Positions 6,489 through 13,286 of a stretch of DNA of 14,502 nucleotides are shown here, piece by piece. Location of the stretch: NCBI GenBank assembly GCA_946618265.1, contig CAMOLA010000051.1, forward strand, positions 1 through 14,502, read 5' to 3'. The notes under the pieces are model-generated. The model was not told where the DNA came from. It was given only the letters and a program-made list of their open reading frames with translations, and searched no databases. Numbering within the stretch: position 1 is the first letter of the stretch; each line of letters begins with the position of its first letter. The DNA is from an uncultured Eggerthellaceae bacterium (GTDB lineage Bacteria; Actinomycetota; Coriobacteriia; Coriobacteriales; Eggerthellaceae). The position numbers were made by a program, and so were the translations under genes.

Positions 6489-6591
6489 TCCATGCTCCAT
6501 TCCACTACAGCTGCGTGGATCTGTATCCGGTTCGCTCAGTTGACCTCAAAGGGTGATTACATATACCGACGTATCATACCATCGCCCCGTC

Positions 6592-6767
6592 CCGGTTCGC
6601 AGAAGTTCATAAACCAGACAGCTCAACGGCACGTCTTGCGCCCGCCCACTGGACCGAAAGGGAGTCTCCCTTTCGGTCCAGTGACCATTGGGGAGACTCC
6701 CTTTCGGTCACCGACTATCACCGCGGCCCCGTTCGCGAATGCTCATATACCAGATAGCCCAACGGCA
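6592..6767 (+). repeat. Imperfect direct repeats flanking the family B pair
   Basis: Segments 6592-6631 and 6731-6767 align over about 38 bp: both contain GTTCGC, then TCATA(A/T)ACCAGA(C/T)AGC(T/C)C and AACGGCA. Each copy is followed by a palindrome (6648-6711 and 6795-6823), which suggests duplication of a repeat-plus-palindrome unit. Confidence 0.6.
6648..6711. repeat. Family B palindromes, two abutting copies of opposite polarity
   Basis: Copy 1 (6648-6682) is a perfect 35-bp palindrome: 17-nt arms ACTGGACCGAAAGGGAG and its complement around T6665. Copy 2 (6681-6711) is an imperfect 31-bp palindrome, GTGACCATTGGGGAG against CTCCCTTTCGGTCAC, around A6696. The two share two bases and have opposite centres (T and A), as in the inverted pairs at 7753-7851 and 12952-13051 but without a spacer. 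Confidence 0.8.
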
Positions 6768-6794
6768 TAGGGGCCACCCCGGACGGAGGGCCCT

Positions 6795-6823
6795 TGACAA
6801 AAAAGGGAGACTCTTTTTTGTCA
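6795..6823. repeat. Degenerate palindrome related to families A and B
   Basis: TGACAAAAAAGGGAG, A, CTCTTTTTTGTCA. It has the family B centre (GGGAGACTC) with A-rich arms more like family A, and two unpaired G. It is a possible intermediate or decayed copy. Confidence 0.5.
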
Positions 6824-6902
6824 GCGCGACGCCACCAGAAACCTCATCTGGTAGATTGTGCGCAACCGCCCACGCGCATGGCGCCGGGCCAAGCTGGTTC
6901 GC

Positions 6903-6915
6903 TATACTGGTGCCC
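6903..6915 (+). promoter_or_regulatory. menG: Candidate -10 element placing menG transcription start at its ATG
   Basis: TATACT (6903-6908) is followed by seven bases and then the menG ATG at 6916. This spacing puts the transcription start at or next to the A of ATG, the pattern of leaderless actinobacterial mRNAs. There is no AGGAGG-like site before the ATG, which agrees. No good -35 is seen. Confidence 0.5.
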
Positions 6916-7707
6916 ATGGATACTAACGAAAACAAACCCGCCATCCGCCAATCCGGCAACCAGCCCGCAACGACCATCGACACCGCGACCGGCCTCGCCG
7001 CGCCGGCCGAGCTTTCGACCGAACGCGTGAAATCGGTGTTCTCGCAAATCGCCCGCAAATACGAGCTGTTCAACGCCGTATCGAGCTTCGGCGCCTACCG
7101 CCGCTGGCTCGACGGCATGATGCGACAGGCCCCCATCCGGGCTGACCACGACGTGCTCGACATCGCAGGCGGCACCGGCGACGTGTCGCGCTGGGTCGCG
7201 CGCAAGCATCGCCCGCGCCACATCCAGTGCACCGACCTCGTGCCCGAGATGCTCGAGGTCGCGCGCATGCACCAAGCCCACGGCGACTTCGGCGACGTGC
7301 CCATCGATTTCGACGTGGTCGACGCGCAGGACATCCCCTATGCCGACGAGAGCTACGACGTCATCACGATGGCCTACGGCATCCGCAACATGCCCGACCG
7401 GCCGCGCGCGCTCGCCGAGATGTACCGCGTGCTCAAGCCGGGCGGCGCGCTCGTGTGCCTGGAGTTCTCCACGCCGCCCAACCCGCTATGGCGGGCGCTG
7501 TACACGTTCTACCTCAAGCACCTGATCCCGTTTTGGGGCGGCCTGATCACCGGCGACAAGTCCGGCTTCGTGTACCTGTCGAAATCGATCCGCGCCTTCC
7601 CCGACCAGCGCGGCCTCGCGCGGCTCATGGAGGAAGCGGGTTTCCACGACATCACCTGGCAAAACTACACCGGCGGCATCGCCGCCGTCCACGTCGCCCT
7701 GAAGTAG
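6916..7707 (+). CDS. menG: Demethylmenaquinone methyltransferase MenG/UbiE
   Basis: 263 aa. It transfers a methyl group from S-adenosylmethionine to demethylmenaquinone, the last step of menaquinone synthesis, at the cytoplasmic face of the membrane. Motifs: VFSQIARKYELFNAVSSFG (41-59), the family signature near the N-terminus, SAM-binding VLDIAGGTGDVS (80-91), the acidic residue in CTDLVPEML (105-113), DIPYADESYDVITMAYGIRNMPD (139-161), and RVLKPGG (171-177). The ATG at 6916 is preferred over upstream in-frame codons, since conserved sequence begins only after residue 35 and a -10 box lies just before it. It is the only plus-strand gene here, divergent from the tat operon and convergent with the lipoprotein gene. 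A family C palindrome begins 9 bp after the stop. Confidence 0.95.
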   Translation: MDTNENKPAIRQSGNQPATTIDTATGLAAPAELSTERVKSVFSQIARKYELFNAVSSFGAYRRWLDGMMRQAPIRADHDVLDIAGGTGDVSRWVARKHRPRHIQCTDLVPEMLEVARMHQAHGDFGDVPIDFDVVDAQDIPYADESYDVITMAYGIRNMPDRPRALAEMYRVLKPGGALVCLEFSTPPNPLWRALYTFYLKHLIPFWGGLITGDKSGFVYLSKSIRAFPDQRGLARLMEEAGFHDITWQNYTGGIAAVHVALK

Positions 7708-7715
7708 CCCAGGCT

Positions 7716-7742
7716 GAAACAGGTCTCCAGGGGAAGTGTCTC
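7716..7742. repeat. Family C element, copy 2
   Basis: A 27-bp imperfect palindrome GAAAC...GTCTC with core CTCCAGGGGAA centred on A7729, matching 22 of 27 positions of the element at 3983-4009. Its place just after menG would suit a weak terminator, but no T-run follows. Confidence 0.6.
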
Positions 7743-7752
7743 AGAATAAAGC

Positions 7753-7851
7753 GACCAAAGGGGAGACTCCCTTTTGGTCAGTCGCGAAAGCCTCGTTCGG
7801 AAACGACGGGCTCGAAACCCGACTGACCGAAAGGGAGTCTCCCCTTTGGTC
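7753..7851. repeat. Inverted pair of family B palindromes (REPIN-like unit)
   Basis: Palindrome 7753-7779 (13-nt arms, one mismatch, centre A7766) and palindrome 7825-7851 (13-nt arms, two mismatches, centre T7838) are inverted relative to each other with a 45-bp spacer. The spacer shares TCGTTCGGAA and CGGGC, in order and at similar distances, with the 46-bp spacer of the pair at 12952-13051. The whole of about 100 bp is therefore a dispersed repeat. It lies between the convergent menG and lipoprotein genes. Confidence 0.82.
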
Positions 7852-7864
7852 GCCCGACTTCAGA

Positions 7865-7914
7865 AGCGGGCCAACATCGCCTTTTGGGCCAGCAACGCTG
7901 GCAACTGGCCCGCT
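7865..7914. terminator. Possible hairpin terminator of the lipoprotein gene
   Basis: Outer arms AGCGGGCCA (7865-7873) and TGGCCCGCT (7906-7914) are perfect complements and overlap the lipoprotein stop codon. Nested inside is GCCAGC-AAC-GCTGGC (7888-7902). No T-run follows on either strand, so termination is uncertain. It may instead be a cruciform-forming repeat. Confidence 0.35.
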
Positions 7915-8399
7915 TACTGCTTGACGTATTCGAGGTAGCGCACGTACGGGACGTAGACCTGGGCAGACTGCGGCACCGAGAACGTGACCTTCTGGCCGTA
8001 CGCGCCGAGCGTCACGACCGAAGTGTCTTCGTACGTGGTGATGTCGACGGGGGTTCCTTCGACGTCGAGCGAGACGTTGGAGCTCTCGACGGCGTCCTGC
8101 GGCAGCGTGGTGACCGACCAATCCTCTATCGCGAGCGAGTCGATGATCTGATCGGCGAGCTCGTTGGGCATCCCATATTCGCCGACGATCTCGTAGCCGC
8201 GCGAACGCAGCTCGGAGTCGAGCTTCGACTTGAGGCCCAGGTTGTCGACGACGGCGTTGATGGCGTCGGCGTGCGCCGCCTCGAGCGACTCGGACGACAT
8301 GCCGCTGCAACCGCCCAGCAGCACCGCGGCCGAAAGCCCGGCGGCGGCGAGTATCATGACGATCCCGGTGATGACGACGTTTCGCATGGTTTTCGCCAT
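7914..8399 (-). CDS. Small secreted lipoprotein, unknown function
   Basis: 161 aa. AGGAGG six nt before the ATG fixes the start. Residues 1-30 form a lipoprotein signal (MAKTMRNVV, a hydrophobic run, then LLGGC), predicting processing and lipidation at Cys31 and attachment outside the cytoplasmic membrane. The mature part (about 130 aa) starts with a helical segment (SLEAAHADAINAVVDNLG...LRSRGYEIVGEYG) and ends in beta-rich sequence with an Ile/Val/Tyr pattern (VDITTYEDTSVVTLGAYGQKV, then a PQSAQVYVPYVRYLEYVKQ tail). I do not recognise the family. It stands alone: 265 bp downstream of the Tsa fusion gene on the same strand, with its own candidate promoter, and convergent with menG. Confidence 0.82.
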   Translation of the reverse strand: MAKTMRNVVITGIVMILAAAGLSAAVLLGGCSGMSSESLEAAHADAINAVVDNLGLKSKLDSELRSRGYEIVGEYGMPNELADQIIDSLAIEDWSVTTLPQDAVESSNVSLDVEGTPVDITTYEDTSVVTLGAYGQKVTFSVPQSAQVYVPYVRYLEYVKQ

Positions 8400-8664
8400 G
8401 ATCGGCCTCCTGGCTCGAGATTTTCTCAGGTATTACACCATAACCGAACGATGTGAACTGTCCATGGCAAGAACATGACGGCATCGTGACGCCGCGGAAA
8501 CGGCCAGTCTCGGCAGCCAACGAAGTGCCCAAACGACGGCGACACGGCATGGTTGCGCCTGCGCTGCACCCGACCGTGCAATGACAGCTTGACTGCGGCC
8601 GCGCGCTGCCCGACCGAGCGGCGCGCATATCTGAGGCAGCGCAGACAGTTTCCCGATTAAGCGA
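8400..8664. other. Gap between Tsa fusion gene and lipoprotein gene
   Basis: 265 bp with no gene seen. It contains an inverted repeat with perfect 8-nt arms GCGCTGCC (8603-8610) and GGCAGCGC (8635-8642) and a 24-nt loop, without a T-run. A candidate lipoprotein promoter lies near the left end. I see no copy of repeat families A to D. Confidence 0.5.
8430..8457 (-). promoter_or_regulatory. Candidate promoter of the lipoprotein gene
   Basis: On the minus strand TTCACA (8457-8452), 16 bp, then TAATAC (8435-8430) preceded by TG, which would extend the -10. The implied start would leave a leader of about 25 nt including the AGGAGG site. The match to consensus is moderate. Confidence 0.4.
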
Positions 8665-11600
8665 TTAATACGGCTGGTCGAGGTCGGCGTGCGCATAGGC
8701 GTCGGCGGAAAGGTCGAAGAAGGCGCCTGCCCGATAGCGATCGAGCGCCACGAGGGCGATCATGCCGGCGTTGTCGCCGCAGCTCGAAATCGGGGGCATG
8801 ACCAGCCGCACGCCCATGCGGCCGCACAGGTCCTCGTAGGCTGCGCGCAGCACGGGATTGGCCGCCACGCCGCCGCCGAGGCAGAACGTGCGCGCCCCCG
8901 TTTGCTGGAGCGCCGCCTTCGCCTTTGCCACCTGCACGTCGACGACCGCCTGCTGGAAGCTCGCCGCAATGTCGGGGACATTGAGCTCGCGCCCGGCCTG
9001 GCGCTCCTTATTAATATAGTTGACGACCGCCGTCTTAAGCCCCGAAAGCGAGAACCGCAGGTCGTGCGAGTGCAGCATCGCGCGGGGAAAGTCGATTGCA
9101 GCGGCATCGCCTTGCGCCGCGTACCGCGAGATGACCGGCCCGCCGGGATATCCCAAGCCCAGCGCCTTGGACACCTTGTCGAACGCCTCGCCGACCGCAT
9201 CGTCGATCGTCGTTCCCAACGTGACGTAGTCGCCCCAATCACGCATATGCACGAGCATCGTGTTGCCGCCCGAAACGAGCGAAACCACAGCGGGCGGCGC
9301 GAAGTCGGGAGCGCCGATCTTGTTCGCGTACAAGTGGCCTTCCAGGTGGTTCACGCCGATGAACGGCACGTCGAGCGCCCAGGCAGCGCCCTTCGCGAAC
9401 GCCACGCCCACGACGAGCGCGCCCACGAGTCCCGGCGCATAGGTGACCGCGACCGCATCGAGGTCTCGCCAGGTGATTCCCTGGCATGGGCTGGCGATCG
9501 GATGCTGTCGATCCGTCGCATCCAGCGACCCGCGCCCTGGGTTGGTTTCCACCGTTTGGCCGTCGACCTCGGGTGTCTCACGCGCGGAACCTGCTGTCAG
9601 ATGGCAGGCGGTTTCGAGCGCCTCGGCGCATACGCCGCAGATGGCCTCGATGTGCTTTCGGCTGGCGATTTCGGGAACGACACCGCCGAACCGCGCATGG
9701 AAATCAATCTGCGATGCAACGACATCCGAAAGCAAATTGCCCTCGCCGTCCACGATTGCCGCCGCCGTTTCATCGCACGATGACTCGATCGCCAGGATAA
9801 GCGGCCGCGCACTCTGGGCCCGCGGCTCCACCGCCGCCGCAACCTCCGCCCGCGCCATCCGCGCCGCAACCGTTTTCCCCGCGGGAGTTTGATCCTCGGT
9901 TTCCCCGTGGGAGTTTGATCCCCGCTGGAGCACGCAATCGTTTTCCCCGCGGGAAATCGGTTTCCCCGTGGGAGTTTGATCGCAGGTCCCAACTTCCCCG
10001 CGGGAAGTTGATTCCGAAACATCCGCCGCAACCGTTTTCCCCGCGGGAGTTTGATCCTCGGTTTCCCCGTGGGAGTTTGATCCCCGCTGGAGCACGCAAT
10101 CGTTTTCCCCGCGGGAAATCGGTTTCCCCGTGGGAGTTTGATCGCAGGTCCCAACTTCCCCGCGGGAAGTTGATTCCGAAACATCCGCCGCAACCGTTTT
10201 CCCCGTGGGAGTTTGATCGCTCAACCAACTTCCCCGCGGGAAATCGGTTTCCCCGTGGGAGTTTGATTCGGGATCGGCTGGCGCGACTGTTTTCCCCGCG
10301 GGAGTTTGATCGCCACTGGCGAACGCGACCGTTTTCCCCGCGGGAAAACGGTCAGCCGTCGTGGCGAGGTGTTTCAGCTCCATACCGGCGACGTCGTGAG
10401 GCGCTGCGGGAAGCGGGCCCTGCATGATGACGGCATCTTCGCGATCGGAATAGTAACGCGGACGCGTGCCGATATTAGTCATGCCGAGCGTTTCGTAGAA
10501 GGCCTGCGCACCCTGGTTGCTCGCGCGCACCTCGAGCGAGCACGTCTGGGCGCCAAGGTTGCGCGCGTCGTCAGCCACGCGGGCTAACAGCTCGCGCGCG
10601 ATGCCCCGCCGCCTGAATTCGGGGGCGACTGCAATTTTCAGCACCTGCAAATCACCGTCGATTACCATGCCGCCCGCATAGCCGACAACCCGCGAAACCC
10701 CCGCCTCGTCGCATTGGGCAACCCACCACGTGCGCATCCTCTGCGCCAATTCGTCAGCAACCAGGCGCTCGCTCCACGCATCGGAGCCCATGGTCTGCGC
10801 CTCGAGAGCCGCGACGGCGGCGGCATGCGCTGCATCGAGGGGCCGGTACGCGATGCCGTCCGCCCCCGCGGGCGCCACGAGGCGCGACTGCACGTGCATC
10901 GTGGCGCGCCCCTTGCCGCCATCGGGCGCCAGCTGTGCTTGCACGCCCGTGACCAGGTTTTTCTCATCCGTGCGCGCCAATCGAACGCGCTCGTTCTCCT
11001 CCGCATCCGAAAGCCGCGTGTACACGGGAAGGGCCAGCGCCGGATCGTGGCGCCGCACGTCAAACGGGTCGATCTCGCCCGCCCGCCATGCAGCCTCCAT
11101 CGCCAGCAACAGCCCGCGTCCAGTCACGCTCCACAGCTCCTCGGATGCGATGCGGCCGTGCGGCTCGAAGAGCTCGCGGTATTTCGCCAGGCCATCGCCC
11201 GCAATCGCGAGGTCGGGACTGCATGGCGAATCCGCCGGCAAATCAGACCGCGCCTCGCTTGCGACCTCCGCCTCACCGGCGCCCGTCACGGACGCTCCGA
11301 CGGCAACCCCTTCGGAACGCGCTCGATCCGCGTCGCCCCAACGCGCCGCCACGCCATCGTCTGCAGCCTCCTGACCTGCAGCTACCGCCGCGTCATCGCT
11401 CGCAGCCGCCCGACTGGCATCCCGCAGGGACGCCATCGTCCGGCACGCTGCACGCTGCGCGGCCAGCGAATCGGCGAAAGCCTGCGCCTTCACCACGCGA
11501 TCGGCCGTCACGCGGCGCGCGTCGGCATCGGACAGGTCGTAATAGGCCGGATACACTTCCTTGCGCATGGCGTCGGCAACGACGAGAAGCTGCCCGCGCA

Positions 11601-12786
11601 AACCGCTGGCCTGCGCATTCCATGCTACAGCGTCGAGGGACGACACGCCAACGAGACCCACGCCCAAAGCGGACGCCACGCCTTTCGCCGCCGCCATGGC
11701 GATGCGCACGCCCGTGAACGACCCGGGCCCGCGGCCGACGCATACGCACGCGATCTGTCCGCGCGCAATGTCCAGCTGGCCGAGCAGCTCGTCGATGCTG
11801 GGCAAAAGCCGCGTGTTCGACGCGCGGTGCGCTTGAATCTCGCGCGTGGCCACGATGGTCACGCGAGGCTGCCGCGCCCCGCCCGCCTGCACGCCCGACT
11901 CGAGCCGCCCCACGCCCAGGGCAACGACCTCGTTTGCCGTGTCGAAAGCCAGAACGTAGCGAGCATCTTCCCCCGCACCGGCGGAACCACCCGAAACATC
12001 GACCCGATTCGCCTTCGCTTCACCGTCAAGGCGCCCATCGCCACGGGCAGAATCCGCAACGGGTTCGCCAGCGCGTCCATGCGCAGCCCCCGCGCAGTCC
12101 CCATCCTGCTGCCCAGCTTCGGCGATCGCAGGTGCAGCGCCCACCGCGCCGCCCACATCGGCTCCACGCTCAGGCGCGCTTTCTTCACCACTCGCGACCG
12201 CATCGGCACCACCCGCGCGACCCCGCGCCATTCCATCGGCAATCGCCGGATCTTCGCCGTTTTCACCCTGAGAAGCACGAGCCGCTTCGCCCACGAAAGA
12301 CGCCCGGCCGTCGACGGCTCGCTCCCAAGCCGCCAGCAATTCCCCGGCGCGACCCCCAACGGCCCGCGCCGAGACCACGCGCTCGTCTTCGGATTTCTTC
12401 GAAATTTCTATCGCCAGGTACTCGTCGAACACCTCGGGAAACTTCTCGGCCCACTCGACGAAGCACACGCCGCCGGACTCCAGGTACTCGCGCATCCCGA
12501 TGTCGTCAAGCTGCTTGCGCTCGTCGAGCCGGTACAGGTCGAAATGATGCAGCGGCAACCGCCCCGATCCGTAGGACAGCACGATGTTGAACGTCGGGCT
12601 CATCGGCACCTCGCGCGCGCCCAGACCAGCCGCCACGCCCTGCACGAACTGGGTCTTTCCCGCACCCAGATCGCCGGTCAGCAACACGACGTCCCCAGGC
12701 TCCAGGCAAGCAGCCAGCGCCCGTCCCACCTGTCGCGTCTCATCCGCCGAACCTGTTTCCGCAACCAAACGTGCCTGCTTCTCCAT
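8665..12786 (-). CDS. tsaEB-rimI-tsaD: TsaE-TsaB-RimI-TsaD fusion protein (t6A tRNA modification)
   Basis: One open frame of 1373 aa. TsaE (1-155): P-loop GDLGAGKTQ (38-46), SPTFNIV, HFDLYRLDE, VEWAEKFPE. Disordered Ala/Gly linker (156-275). TsaB (276-600): YVLAFDTA, GRGPGSFTGVRI (351-362), interrupted by an Ala/Asp-rich insertion at about 455-522. RimI-type GNAT acetyltransferase (645-790): VLKIAVAPEFRRRGIARELL with the acetyl-CoA loop. A repeat-encoded linker (811-975). TsaD (995-1373): ILAIESSCDETAAAIVD, metal ligands His1147 and His1151 (NHLEGH) and Asp1338 (SCGDNAG), and a further insertion at about 1064-1104. Together TsaB, TsaD and TsaE convert threonylcarbamoyl-AMP and A37 of ANN-decoding tRNAs to t6A; TsaC is not in the window. 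RimI acetylates ribosomal protein S18 in E. coli. These proteins are usually separate neighbours, and here all catalytic motifs survive in one chain. The start follows AGGTGG at 9 nt. Confidence 0.93.
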   Translation of the reverse strand: MEKQARLVAETGSADETRQVGRALAACLEPGDVVLLTGDLGAGKTQFVQGVAAGLGAREVPMSPTFNIVLSYGSGRLPLHHFDLYRLDERKQLDDIGMREYLESGGVCFVEWAEKFPEVFDEYLAIEISKKSEDERVVSARAVGGRAGELLAAWERAVDGRASFVGEAARASQGENGEDPAIADGMARGRAGGADAVASGEESAPERGADVGGAVGAAPAIAEAGQQDGDCAGAAHGRAGEPVADSARGDGRLDGEAKANRVDVSGGSAGAGEDARYVLAFDTANEVVALGVGRLESGVQAGGARQPRVTIVATREIQAHRASNTRLLPSIDELLGQLDIARGQIACVCVGRGPGSFTGVRIAMAAAKGVASALGVGLVGVSSLDAVAWNAQASGLRGQLLVVADAMRKEVYPAYYDLSDADARRVTADRVVKAQAFADSLAAQRAACRTMASLRDASRAAASDDAAVAAGQEAADDGVAARWGDADRARSEGVAVGASVTGAGEAEVASEARSDLPADSPCSPDLAIAGDGLAKYRELFEPHGRIASEELWSVTGRGLLLAMEAAWRAGEIDPFDVRRHDPALALPVYTRLSDAEENERVRLARTDEKNLVTGVQAQLAPDGGKGRATMHVQSRLVAPAGADGIAYRPLDAAHAAAVAALEAQTMGSDAWSERLVADELAQRMRTWWVAQCDEAGVSRVVGYAGGMVIDGDLQVLKIAVAPEFRRRGIARELLARVADDARNLGAQTCSLEVRASNQGAQAFYETLGMTNIGTRPRYYSDREDAVIMQGPLPAAPHDVAGMELKHLATTADRFPAGKTVAFASGDQTPAGKTVAPADPESNSHGETDFPRGSWLSDQTPTGKTVAADVSESTSRGEVGTCDQTPTGKPISRGENDCVLQRGSNSHGETEDQTPAGKTVAADVSESTSRGEVGTCDQTPTGKPISRGENDCVLQRGSNSHGETEDQTPAGKTVAARMARAEVAAAVEPRAQSARPLILAIESSCDETAAAIVDGEGNLLSDVVASQIDFHARFGGVVPEIASRKHIEAICGVCAEALETACHLTAGSARETPEVDGQTVETNPGRGSLDATDRQHPIASPCQGITWRDLDAVAVTYAPGLVGALVVGVAFAKGAAWALDVPFIGVNHLEGHLYANKIGAPDFAPPAVVSLVSGGNTMLVHMRDWGDYVTLGTTIDDAVGEAFDKVSKALGLGYPGGPVISRYAAQGDAAAIDFPRAMLHSHDLRFSLSGLKTAVVNYINKERQAGRELNVPDIAASFQQAVVDVQVAKAKAALQQTGARTFCLGGGVAANPVLRAAYEDLCGRMGVRLVMPPISSCGDNAGMIALVALDRYRAGAFFDLSADAYAHADLDQPY
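9863..10351. repeat. Family D palindromic repeat array inside the coding region
   Basis: Fifteen copies of TTCCCCGCGGGA or TTCCCCGTGGGA with related flanks (GTTTGATC, AATCGG, AGTTGAT) between 9871 and 10351. The last copy (10329-10351) is a perfect 23-bp palindrome with 10-nt arms CCGTTTTCCC and GGGAAAACGG around CGC. Superimposed is a 162-bp tandem duplication: 9863-10024 and 10025-10186 appear identical, and a third partial copy starts at 10187. On the minus strand the array encodes residues about 811-975 of the Tsa fusion. The same core is read in all three frames (PAGKT, SRGE/SHGE and FPRGS), so the DNA rather than the peptide is conserved. Confidence 0.92.
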
Positions 12787-12825
12787 CGAGCCATTCCACC
12801 TTTTCGTCTTGCATTAGTCCGAAAC

Positions 12826-12854
12826 AGTATGCCACTTCGCCAGATTCGTGTCAT
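12826..12854 (-). promoter_or_regulatory. Candidate promoter of the Tsa fusion gene
   Basis: On the minus strand ATGACA (12854-12849), exactly 17 bp, then CATACT (12831-12826). Five of six bases match the -35 consensus and four of six the -10. Transcription would start about 33 nt before the ATG, leaving room for the AGGTGG ribosome site. Confidence 0.55.
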
Positions 12855-12951
12855 AAAACCCAAAATGCCACCCGAAATGCACCCCAAAACACCCACTTTG
12901 TCCATCGGATTGCACCCGGAAAACCCCAAAAGCAGACAACGTTAACTGAGC

Positions 12952-13051
12952 GACCGAAAGGGAGACTCCCTTTCGGTCACTCGTGGAACTTTCGTTCGCA
13001 AGCAGCGGGCCCCATGCTCGTGGTGACCGAAAGGGAGTCTCCCTTTCGGTC
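12952..13051. repeat. Inverted pair of family B palindromes (REPIN-like unit), perfect arms
   Basis: Palindromes 12952-12978 (centre A12965) and 13025-13051 (centre T13038) are each perfect over 27 bp, with arms GACCGAAAGGGAG and CTCCCTTTCGGTC. They are inverted relative to each other and separated by 46 bp. The spacer is related to that at 7780-7824 (both contain TCGTTCG(G/C)AA followed by CGGGC). The perfect arms suggest a recent copy. Confidence 0.88.
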
Positions 13052-13252
13052 TGTATGCCAGCCGCCAACGAATTCGGAGCGCGGCGAAAGGCGCGCCATC
13101 AGGCATGCAACGCCAAAAAGCAACCCGCCACGGAAGACCCAGGAAACATACCCTACATAGCGGCAAAAGAACCTGCCCCGCGCCACCTCGCACCCCGAGC
13201 GTGACCGGCCAGCAAACACCGCGGACCAAAGAATCAGGCAACCAGCAACGCA

Positions 13253-13286
13253 CAAAAATCCCGCCCGCACCCCAGAATGCGCGCGG
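13253..13286 (-). terminator. Probable terminator of the two-component operon
   Basis: On the minus strand the arms CCGCGCGCA (13286-13278) and TGCGGGCGG (13269-13261) form a 9-bp stem with one mismatch and an 8-nt loop, followed by GATTTTTG. It lies 60 bp past the kinase stop codon. Confidence 0.6.

Larger units (their letters stand above)
6489..6915. other. Divergent intergenic region between the tat operon and menG, rich in repeats
   Basis: About 430 bp with no gene that I can support. It holds one perfect and one imperfect family B palindrome that abut (6648-6711), a degenerate relative (6795-6823) and an imperfect direct repeat of about 40 bp (6592-6631 and 6731-6767). It must also contain the promoter of the tat operon. 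A weak possibility on the minus strand is TTGAGG (6549-6544) before ATACAG at 17-bp spacing. Confidence 0.6.

Noticed and set aside
6794..6823. TTGACA at 6794-6799 as the -35 of menG
   Set aside because: It belongs to a palindrome and has no -10 at 16-18 bp (the sequence there is T-rich, TTTGTC).
6688..6915. Upstream in-frame start for menG at 6688
   Set aside because: The added residues are translated from the family B palindromes and lack similarity to MenG, and a -10 box lies just before 6916.
9863..10351. CRISPR array
   Set aside because: Repeats are too short and variable, intervals are irregular or themselves repeated, the region is in an open reading frame, and no cas genes are present.
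10714..12945. A 743-codon plus-strand open frame
   Set aside because: It is antisense to the Tsa fusion, whose domains are unmistakable. Its product is Arg/His-rich without motifs, as expected of a shadow frame in high-GC DNA.
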